From an uncultured Ruminiclostridium sp. (GTDB lineage: Bacteria; Bacillota; Clostridia; Oscillospirales; Ruminococcaceae), in assembly GCA_910579265.1 (NCBI GenBank), contig CAJTTE010000002.1:181884-245883 (forward strand): DNA of 64,000 nt. Direction: 5' to 3'. The stretch's first letter is position 1; the number at the start of each line of letters is the position of its first letter. Positions 53,543-61,006 of this stretch are shown piece after piece. A program made the position numbers and the translations under genes. A model generated the notes under the pieces. It had not been told where the DNA came from and did no database searches. It was given only the letters and a program-made list of their open reading frames with translations.

Positions 53543-53705
53543 TAATACTAATTCCCAATTAAAAACTGACAAAGGCGGCGGGCGGAGCGTTCCTGATCAA
53601 GGAAGTCCCGACGCAGTAATATGCGGATATTTCAAGGAGGGCTGACGCAGAGTAGGGGCGCTCCGGTCGTTGGATTTGTCTGATTTTAATCGGAAATTGG
53701 TATAA
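53543..53705 (+). repeat. Family F element, copy 2
   Basis: A 163-bp element with ends TAATACTAATTCCCAATT and AATCGGAAATTGGTATAA. The other copy is at 43580-43743. Apart from it and a family C remnant, the 53270-53880 gap has nothing I can name. Confidence 0.82.
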
Positions 53706-53785
53706 AAGCAATATGCATTCAAACGAGGCAATTTGCAGGTATGATGATAAGGCGATGCAAAAATATAAAGATATTGTAACGCAGA

Positions 53786-53853
53786 AAACCTCCGCAGTTA
53801 GCAGAGATCGTGCATATTACGACTTTTCGGGCAGCTTTATGATTTTCGGTACG
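53786..53853 (-). repeat. Family C element remnant
   Basis: Matches one end of family C in reverse: CCTCCGCAGTTAGCAGAGATC, then CATATTACGACTTTTCGGGC. It lies next to the stop of the DHHW gene. Confidence 0.5.
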
Positions 53854-53881
53854 CTATGCCGAAGAGTAATGATTGAAGGAT

Positions 53882-55060
53882 TTATTTGCACATATTGAGC
53901 TTGACGATGTTGCTTTCATCCTCCGAAAAAGTTATTACGTTATATAAAAACAAAAGCTGGTCATAATCCTCCAAGGATATCATATTTTGAAAATCCGTCT
54001 GGATATAACGAAGATCGAGCATAGTTACCTTACTGTATTCTTTTGAAAGAAACGGAACGATCGAATGGGCATAGCTGTCCTTGATTATAAGGAGGGATCT
54101 GTTATTTTCGGCATTTTCGTTTTCTACGGTAACTATAGGAGTGTTCTGACCTAAAAAGGATGCGTATTTGTCTTTTACATTTAAAAATTCGCGGAAATAC
54201 ATGCTGTCGTATTCATCGTAAAGTATTTTCCCTTGTTCTGGGTCAAATTCCCTGAATACGCTTACCTTTACATCAGGTTCGTTTTCCTTGAGAATATAAT
54301 AATCCATTACATCCGGAGCTACCGATTTGTCGAGCGTTTTAGAATACAATGTCCCTTTGAACTGATCGGAAACATGCTCTACGTTGAATTTATCTTTATC
54401 GATGCCTTCATATCCAAGTACCGGGGCGGCAGCTTTGTATGCAAGGTAAGCGCCGTAGCTCGTCCAGTGGTGATCCGTGCGGTAGTATATATAAGAATCC
54501 TTATTGTCTTTTAACATTGAATATGCATCTATCGTTCCCGATATGTTTTTAAGTGACGAGTAGAATTGATCGATAAAGTCCTTTTGACTGCTGACCTGAG
54601 CAAAAGGAGGAAGCGAATCGGCGTATATTTCCTGAGCATTCGGAACAAGCATAAAGTATGTGGGCATTTCGGTATGCCTTTCCAAAAACCCGTTTATTGA
54701 ATTTAAATTTCTTTCATATATTTCCTTATCATATTCCTTCCATATCTGCATCATCATTCCGTCTTCAATAAAGACACCGTTAAATTCGGTTTTTCCGATA
54801 AGCTTGTCGGAGGAATTTTTAAGGACTATCCATTCCTCTCTACCGAAAAACCTGTCGGATATCCAATCATCAAAGCCGTTCATAAATTTTTCATTCTGGT
54901 ATGTTTCAAAGCTCAGCTTCGGAAATCTTGCGAGATAACGGTTTTCGTTTTCTGAGAAAGGCTCCGGTTCGGGTGACATGAATATCAGTGTTAAAGCGGG
55001 CATGATTACCATAAACAAAGCAAAAAGCGCGATCATTATCTTTTTATAAAGTTTTTTCAT
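53882..55060 (-). CDS. DHHW family SGNH-like protein
   Basis: A 392-residue membrane-anchored extracytoplasmic protein of the AlgJ/AlgX-like group. One N-terminal span (residues 7-30) precedes the RYLARFPKLSFETYQNEKFM region. The hallmark YYRTDHHWTSYGAYLAYKAA is present, and SLLIIKDSYAHSIVPFLSKE holds the serine-like site. Such proteins finish acetyl transfer to surface polysaccharides with a partner MBOAT. That partner is the next gene upstream (55275); a family B element now separates the two. Confidence 0.9.
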   Translation of the reverse strand: MKKLYKKIMIALFALFMVIMPALTLIFMSPEPEPFSENENRYLARFPKLSFETYQNEKFMNGFDDWISDRFFGREEWIVLKNSSDKLIGKTEFNGVFIEDGMMMQIWKEYDKEIYERNLNSINGFLERHTEMPTYFMLVPNAQEIYADSLPPFAQVSSQKDFIDQFYSSLKNISGTIDAYSMLKDNKDSYIYYRTDHHWTSYGAYLAYKAAAPVLGYEGIDKDKFNVEHVSDQFKGTLYSKTLDKSVAPDVMDYYILKENEPDVKVSVFREFDPEQGKILYDEYDSMYFREFLNVKDKYASFLGQNTPIVTVENENAENNRSLLIIKDSYAHSIVPFLSKEYSKVTMLDLRYIQTDFQNMISLEDYDQLLFLYNVITFSEDESNIVKLNMCK

Positions 55061-55098
55061 TTTTTATCCTTTCCGAAAAAAATCAGAGCCGCCCTTAT

Positions 55099-55278
55099 TT
55101 AGGGCAATACCGCACAATGACCTCCTGACGGTTTTGCGTGCGGCTTGCCTGCATATTTTCCGTCATCTTACATAAATTCTCCTTGAAATACGTCAGTATT
55201 CATGCGTCGAATTTATTCAAGCTGACGAAAAATCCGACTGCGCAATTCACACCCGATCATTGTGCGGTGTTGCCCTAA
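55099..55278. repeat. Family B element, copy 5
   Basis: A 180-bp copy with slightly altered borders, TTAGGGCAATACC and GGTGTTGCCCTAA. It sits between the MBOAT gene and its DHHW partner. The right border CTA is the complement of the MBOAT stop codon. Confidence 0.88.
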
Positions 55279-56684
55279 AAATTAAAGTATAAGAACGGGT
55301 TGTATGTGGCGTCGGCAAGATAAGCCGTGGACAAGACCAATACGGCAAGCTTGGCAAAAGGAGTGGCATAATTTGTGAAAACGGGAAGCCTTTCTTTAGC
55401 TTTATCAAATAGACGTTTCGAGACGTCGGTGCATGCGAAAATGCCAAAAGCCAGTATAAGACCGTAGTTAATGAGGTAGTACATGCCCTGCGTATCCCAG
55501 AGTAAGCCGTTTCCGCCGAACATTGCTCCGATATAGCCGAAAGCCGTAGGAATATCCGCCGTATCGAAAAGCACCCATCCAAGCACAACCAGGAGCATTG
55601 TATATATCCATGAGAAAAATGAAGGTATTTTTTTAAGAATATCCCCCAGGAATAATTTTTCGATAATTATAACAACGCCGTAAAGAACGCCCCAAAGAAT
55701 AAAGTTCCAGCTTGCGCCGTGCCATATTCCCGTCAATAGCCATACTACGGCTAAATTGAACACTGTTCTTTTCATGCCTTTGCGGCTTCCGCCGAGCGGA
55801 AAATATACATAGCTTTTAAACCAGGCGCCTAAAGTAATATGCCATCGGCGCCAGAATTCGGCTATGCTCTTTGATTGGTACGGATAGTCGAAGTTCTTCG
55901 GGAAGTTAAAGCCCATCATTTTGCCGAGTCCGATTGCCATATCGGAATATCCCGAAAAATCGAAATATATCTGAAGCGTGAAAGCTATTATCCCGAGCCA
56001 TGCCGTAAGAGAAGACAGCTCTCCTGTTTCATATCCCTTGACGGTTGTCCATAGCATTCCTATATTGTTGGCTATAAGGACCTTTTTCCCGACACCCGTT
56101 ATAAATTTGATTATGCCTTCATAAATACAGTCTATGTTTATTGTACGGTTATCCAGTTCGGAAGCGATATCATCGTACCTTACTATAGGCCCTGCGACTA
56201 TCTGAGGGAATAGGGTGACAAATGCGGCGAAGGATATGGGATTTTTCTGTACCTTTATTTTTCCCATATACATATCGATCGTATATGACATAGACTGAAA
56301 AGTGAAAAAACTTATACCGATCGGAAGCGGCAATGCATGCTGAGGATCATAGAGTGCCGTTCCGAAAACCGCGTCGATATTCTGCATTATAAAACCACTG
56401 TATTTAAATACGCCCAGAAGTCCGAGGTTCATGATAAGTGACGTAATGAGACATATCCTTTTTACCGCTTTATTGTGATTGAACCTGTAGATCATAAGTC
56501 CCGCCAGATAATCGATCAGAGTAGATGCTATCATTATAAGGACATAGACCGGTTCGCCCCATGCGTAAAAAATAAGTCCGCTTACAAGTATAAAAAGGTT
56601 TTTGAGTTTTTTAGGCACGATGTAGTAGAGTATCAATACTACCGGCAAAAATATAAACATAAATGTGAGACTTGAAAAAACCAT
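55275..56684 (-). CDS. MBOAT family O-acyltransferase
   Basis: A 469-residue polytopic membrane protein of the AlgI-like MBOAT group, which moves acyl groups across the membrane for O-acetylation of polysaccharides. About ten spans are seen. Motifs are FFTFQSMSYTIDMYMGKI, FWRRWHITLGAWFKSYVYFP and the catalytic His in LLTGIWHGASWNFILWG. Its TAG stop is formed at the edge of family B copy 5. It pairs with the DHHW protein at 53882. Confidence 0.94.
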   Translation of the reverse strand: MVFSSLTFMFIFLPVVLILYYIVPKKLKNLFILVSGLIFYAWGEPVYVLIMIASTLIDYLAGLMIYRFNHNKAVKRICLITSLIMNLGLLGVFKYSGFIMQNIDAVFGTALYDPQHALPLPIGISFFTFQSMSYTIDMYMGKIKVQKNPISFAAFVTLFPQIVAGPIVRYDDIASELDNRTINIDCIYEGIIKFITGVGKKVLIANNIGMLWTTVKGYETGELSSLTAWLGIIAFTLQIYFDFSGYSDMAIGLGKMMGFNFPKNFDYPYQSKSIAEFWRRWHITLGAWFKSYVYFPLGGSRKGMKRTVFNLAVVWLLTGIWHGASWNFILWGVLYGVVIIIEKLFLGDILKKIPSFFSWIYTMLLVVLGWVLFDTADIPTAFGYIGAMFGGNGLLWDTQGMYYLINYGLILAFGIFACTDVSKRLFDKAKERLPVFTNYATPFAKLAVLVLSTAYLADATYNPFLYFNF

Positions 56685-56717
56685 TTTTGTTCCTTTCAGA
56701 TGTTGCAGAGCTGCTTT

Positions 56718-57311
56718 TTAGTTTTTTGATATTTCCGTAACGGCTTTACGGTATTCGTCTATAGTGAACATAGTATTTAGGATTTCAAGAAGGCCGTTTG
56801 TGGAAAGCATCTGGGGAAGTGATAAATATTTAAGAAGCTTTTTTCTTTTGTTCTCACTTCCTTCGGTCCCTATAAAGCCGTCTTCGAAAAGCATTATGCG
56901 CGTTATTTCTTCCTTACTGCCGCTGCTTATGTCGTCGGCGGACACACCTGCCTTTTTAAAGGCTTCGATTATTATATCCGACGGGATTCCCTCGACGCCG
57001 AGCTTTCCTTCTTTGGATAAAGCTGTTTTGCGTTTTTCCTTTCCGAAAATATCCGGAATATAAATGTTGATAACCCTTCCGTTTTGGGTGCAGCTCTTTA
57101 TATAGCTGCGTATTTTAAATCCTGCGCTGTCGCTGTCGGTCAGAATTATTACGCCGTCCTTTTCCGCAAGTTTTTTTATTAATTCGATTTTATCTTTGTT
57201 TTTAAAAACCGAAAACCCGTCGGTGGTTATTATAAGTCCGTCTATAATTGACGACAGCTTTATTTTGTCATATTTTCCCTCTACTATAACGGCTTGCTTT
57301 ACTTTTATCAT
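56718..57311 (-). CDS. Toprim domain protein, RNase M5-like
   Basis: A 197-residue protein with an N-terminal toprim domain: VIVEGKYDK holds the Glu and ILTDSDSAGFKIRSYI the DxD. The rest (KRKTALSKEGKLGVEGIPSD) resembles the DUF4093 part of RNase M5, which matures 5S rRNA. A true M5 would be expected to be similar in length, so this is a good but not certain match. It overlaps holA by 4 bases (ATGA), so the two are cotranslated. Confidence 0.85.
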   Translation of the reverse strand: MIKVKQAVIVEGKYDKIKLSSIIDGLIITTDGFSVFKNKDKIELIKKLAEKDGVIILTDSDSAGFKIRSYIKSCTQNGRVINIYIPDIFGKEKRKTALSKEGKLGVEGIPSDIIIEAFKKAGVSADDISSGSKEEITRIMLFEDGFIGTEGSENKRKKLLKYLSLPQMLSTNGLLEILNTMFTIDEYRKAVTEISKN

Positions 57312-58357
57312 TTTTTTCTTTCCTTATATAGCGTCATAAGCTTTAAAACGGTTTCTTCAAGAAGAAGCCTGCCGTTTACTTTGGCGGATTTGAGCTTGGT
57401 ATCGGCTTCGAAAATTATTTTCATGGAGCTTCTGAGGTTTTCCATCTTCATAGATGCTGCTGCATTGAATTTTTTTGCGAAGAAGCCCGCCTTGATCCCT
57501 GTATATCCTAAATCTGCGGCAGCCTTCTGGGGGCTTATGTTTAAGCATTTTGCTGCTTTTGCGGTATAATACTCGGAATAAGCGGAGGATAATGTGGCTA
57601 AGATAGGGATCGGATCAACTCTTTGCTCAAAAAGGTCGTTAAGTATCTGAAAGGCTCTTTGACCGTTTCCGCTTATCATAGCGTCGGAAAGGGTGAAAAT
57701 CTTTGTTTCGAGGCGTTTTTCAACCATTCTGTCAATTATTTCTCTGGTAATTTCTTTTCCTTCATCCGCATAACAGCATAGTTTTGTTGTTTCCGCCGAA
57801 GCAAGATTTAAGTCGCAAGCTGTTATTTCTGCCAGATAATTCGCGTTTTCCGGTGATATTATCCTTTTTTCCCTTTGAATTTTCTTATAGATTATATTTG
57901 CCGTTTCTTTTTGACTTAAGGGTTTGAATTCGCATACGGAGGAATATTTTTTTATTTCTTCAAAAATTTTTTTGACTCTCTGAGAACGCAGTGAAAATGT
58001 ACATCCCGTAAGATAAAATATAAGCACGGTCGTGTCGGGTATACTTTTAAGCATGCTTATAAATTGTTCCGTTTCATCCTCGGTTACTTTTTCGGGATTA
58101 AAATCATTTATCATTATAACCTTGTGATCCGAGAAAAAAGGGAGCGCCTCCATATGATCCGATAATAATGACAGATCGGGATTGCCGTTAAGCTCCAGAA
58201 GATTTATATCAACGGCGTTTTCTCCGAGAACCGCATTTTTGATCCTATCGGCGTAAGTTTTGACCAAAAAGGATTCCTGACCGAAAAGAAAGTATATCGA
58301 GTCGAATCGTTTGTTTTTAATGTCATCCTTTATTTTTGTTTCATTAACAACAGGCAT
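57308..58357 (-). CDS. holA: DNA polymerase III subunit delta
   Basis: A 349-residue clamp-loader delta subunit. The start IYFLFGQESFLVKTYADRIK matches HolA, and the C-terminal collar part contains KAAADLGYTGIKAGFFAKKF. No Walker A is expected in delta, and none is seen. AAGGAA lies before the ATG at 58357; the longer frame to 58399 overlaps comEC. The order comEC-holA is usual in Firmicutes. Confidence 0.92.
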   Translation of the reverse strand: MPVVNETKIKDDIKNKRFDSIYFLFGQESFLVKTYADRIKNAVLGENAVDINLLELNGNPDLSLLSDHMEALPFFSDHKVIMINDFNPEKVTEDETEQFISMLKSIPDTTVLIFYLTGCTFSLRSQRVKKIFEEIKKYSSVCEFKPLSQKETANIIYKKIQREKRIISPENANYLAEITACDLNLASAETTKLCCYADEGKEITREIIDRMVEKRLETKIFTLSDAMISGNGQRAFQILNDLFEQRVDPIPILATLSSAYSEYYTAKAAKCLNISPQKAAADLGYTGIKAGFFAKKFNAAASMKMENLRSSMKIIFEADTKLKSAKVNGRLLLEETVLKLMTLYKERKK

Positions 58358-58376
58358 TTTGTAAAATTCCTTACAT

Positions 58377-60395
58377 TTAAAATATTTTTTTGGGTTCAAG
58401 AGATCCGTTTTTCGTTATCAGATATTCGGCCGTATCGAAATAAATATTTGTATATCCTTTGTCATTGGCGTTTACCCTGCTGCTTGAACAGAAAACGATA
58501 CCGGAAAGCTCGGGAAGATTCTTTTTGTAGCCGTACAATATATTTATATCATCATTTACCGGATCACCTGCCGGTGAAATGGTCATTGATGTGTCGTCAG
58601 TCTTTATTGTTGCCCGGTTTTCTTTATATAACAAGATAATTCCCCGGCTTTCGTAGGTCTGTGGATCGGTAAGGCTCGGCGCCATTAATATCTCGCTGGG
58701 TATATTTTTAAATTCCTGTAAATTATTGCGGTTTTCTCTTAATACCGCTATTGCGGTTATTTTATCCGTAAATTCCGTTTTCATAAAGTCTTTTATATAT
58801 TCGGCAATGTCCGGTGAGTCGCTGCTTGCGGCGACAAAAACGCCTTCGGGGCTATTGACGATAACACAGGCGTCATTGCCGTCCGAATACATAAGAAGCT
58901 TGGTTTTATCTCTGTCTGCCGTATTAAGAACGACCGAAGAACCTATGATTATACAAAGTGAAAGTATAAAAGCCGCCGCCGTTTCACGTCTGCTTCTGAA
59001 AACAATATATATTAAGCCGATGAATATCATTGATATGATTAGAACAGGTATCATTATATCATAGCTTATATTGAAATAGGAGTATCTGAAGGAGCCGATA
59101 AGGTTTATGATATCCGTCATTATACGGGCGAGTATTCCCGCCGGATACAGGAAAAACGTACCGTAGCCCAGCGAAAGCACAAACAGGACCATTAAGACAA
59201 GAACGGGAATGAATAACGGATACATCAATAAATTTACCATTATTCCCGCGGCGGAAAATCCGTTAAAGAAAATACAAACAAAGGGGAAAGTCGAAACAGT
59301 GGCGAAAAAAGTGCCTGCAAGAAATGTTTTTATTCCGTAAAGACTGTTTTTCTTAAGACCTTTACAAAAGAGGGGAGAGATTACGCCTATACCGAATGTG
59401 CCGGATAACGACATAAGCAGAGCCGGGTCATGACAGGCATAAGGCTGAAACAAGGTTATTGCGAGAATAGCCGCTCCCATGGAATTGAACGTGCTGCCCT
59501 TTCTCATAAACGGTTCTGCTCCGTAATATATGATCAGCATTATACCCGATCTTAATACGGATACCGAAAGCCTGAAGAAAACGGTGAACAGAAGGATAAT
59601 GAATGACAGTACAAGAAACTTTATATAACGGTGGTTTTTAAGGGGAGTAAGGGAAATGAGCAGCATTAGGATGTGGGCGGCTACTGTAAGATGAAGTCCG
59701 GATATGGCTGTAAAATGACTTATGCCCGCACGTTTGATATTATTTGACAGGTCGTGCGGCAGATCGGATTTATCACCTAAAAATACCGCTTTTAAAAAAC
59801 CGCCTTCGTCCCCCGGCAACATATTTTTTATTTTGTATCCTATATGGTTGCTGAAATCGATAATTGCGTTTTCCGCCGTGAAAGCGGAAGGCGTTGTTAC
59901 AAGCTCCGAGACGGCGGCGGCCTTCATGAATATGCCTTTTGATCTATAATAGCTTTCTTCGGAAAAGCTCGTATTGTTTTTTGCGGAGGAAAGCTTTCCG
60001 GTAAAGCTGATGCCGTCGCCCGTCTTACAGCTGATATCGGAGGAAAAGAGCGTTATTGTCGCGTTTATTCCGTCGATTTTCGTTTTTATTATGTAAGAGG
60101 CTCTGTCTCCGGGATATTCCGTATATTCGGCTATGATTCCGTCTATGTAAACTGTTTCGCCGTCTTTTGCAATAAGCGGAATATAAAAAATACAGGTATA
60201 AACGCCGCAGACAACGGTTGCTGCAAATGCCGTAAATAATGCAACCGCGGCGGTTTTTTTCTTTAATATCTGAAAAAGTACGAATAGGCTTAGAAGAATA
60301 AGGCTTAAAATAAATACGGATTGTGATTTAAAAAATGCAGCACAAATAAGTCCGGCAAGGTATGAAAAACCTATTAAGCCTAATTTGTGCTTCAT
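58377..60395 (-). CDS. comEC: ComEC/Rec2 family protein with degenerate C-terminal domain
   Basis: A 672-residue polytopic membrane protein, the DNA channel of natural transformation. A DUF4131-like start, the competence core (AGISHFTAISGLHLTVAAHI; FFRLSVSVLRSGIMLIIYY) and many spans are clear. The last 180 residues sit where the metallo-beta-lactamase-like domain belongs, but the HxHxDH metal site is absent, as in some ComEC proteins that lost nuclease function. It is followed by holA. Start precedes a family B element. Confidence 0.88.
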   Translation of the reverse strand: MKHKLGLIGFSYLAGLICAAFFKSQSVFILSLILLSLFVLFQILKKKTAAVALFTAFAATVVCGVYTCIFYIPLIAKDGETVYIDGIIAEYTEYPGDRASYIIKTKIDGINATITLFSSDISCKTGDGISFTGKLSSAKNNTSFSEESYYRSKGIFMKAAAVSELVTTPSAFTAENAIIDFSNHIGYKIKNMLPGDEGGFLKAVFLGDKSDLPHDLSNNIKRAGISHFTAISGLHLTVAAHILMLLISLTPLKNHRYIKFLVLSFIILLFTVFFRLSVSVLRSGIMLIIYYGAEPFMRKGSTFNSMGAAILAITLFQPYACHDPALLMSLSGTFGIGVISPLFCKGLKKNSLYGIKTFLAGTFFATVSTFPFVCIFFNGFSAAGIMVNLLMYPLFIPVLVLMVLFVLSLGYGTFFLYPAGILARIMTDIINLIGSFRYSYFNISYDIMIPVLIISMIFIGLIYIVFRSRRETAAAFILSLCIIIGSSVVLNTADRDKTKLLMYSDGNDACVIVNSPEGVFVAASSDSPDIAEYIKDFMKTEFTDKITAIAVLRENRNNLQEFKNIPSEILMAPSLTDPQTYESRGIILLYKENRATIKTDDTSMTISPAGDPVNDDINILYGYKKNLPELSGIVFCSSSRVNANDKGYTNIYFDTAEYLITKNGSLEPKKIF

Positions 60396-60464
60396 AATTT
60401 TATTTACACTTCCGCATTTTTGACGGAAAGCATTTCTCCTTATGTTTATCTGTGAATATTGTTT

Positions 60465-60644
60465 TTAAGGCGATACCGAACAATGATTGCGTGTGAATTG
60501 CGCAGTCAGATATTTCGTCAGCTTGCATAAATTCGACGAAGGAATACTGACGTATTTCAAGGAGAATTTGTGTAAGATGACGGAAAATATGCAAGCAGAT
60601 CGCACGAAAGCCGTCAGGCGGTCATTGTGCGGTATTGCCTTTAA
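60465..60644. repeat. Family B element, copy 6
   Basis: A 180-bp copy with TTAA at both borders and ends AAGGCGATACCGAACAATGA and TCATTGTGCGGTATTGCCTT. It lies between the HIT gene and comEC. Confidence 0.9.
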
Positions 60645-60646
60645 AA

Positions 60647-60988
60647 TCAGCATAAAGTTGTATTGAGCTTAGCTCCCCCGAGAAGGTGAAAATGAAGATG
60701 CCGTACTGTCTGTCCGCCGTCGTCTCCGGAATTAGTAACGATCCTGAACCCCTTGTCAAGGTGGTATTCTTCGGCAAGTCTTGCAGCCACGGAGAAAATT
60801 TTCGATACGATGGCTGAATTATCATCGTTAAGCTTATCGGCGCCGTCTATATGATTTTTAGGAATAATGAGAATATGAACAGGCGCCATCGGATTGATAT
60901 CCTTGAAGGCAAGGATTTCTTCATCCTCATATACCTTTGTTGAAGGGATTTTCCCTGATATGATATCACAAAAAAGACAGTTATCCAT
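60647..60988 (-). CDS. HIT family nucleotide-binding protein
   Basis: A 113-residue histidine-triad protein, a nucleoside phosphoramidase-type hydrolase. It starts CLFCDIISGKIPSTKVYEDE and has the triad His97, His99, His101 in RHLHFHLLGG. The C-terminus is short and rather odd (AKLNTTLC), ending 3 bases before family B copy 6, so it may have been trimmed by that insertion. It follows alaS after 18 bases. Confidence 0.93.
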   Translation of the reverse strand: MDNCLFCDIISGKIPSTKVYEDEEILAFKDINPMAPVHILIIPKNHIDGADKLNDDNSAIVSKIFSVAARLAEEYHLDKGFRIVTNSGDDGGQTVRHLHFHLLGGAKLNTTLC

Positions 60989-61006
60989 TGAGCGTCCTCC
61001 TGTATT

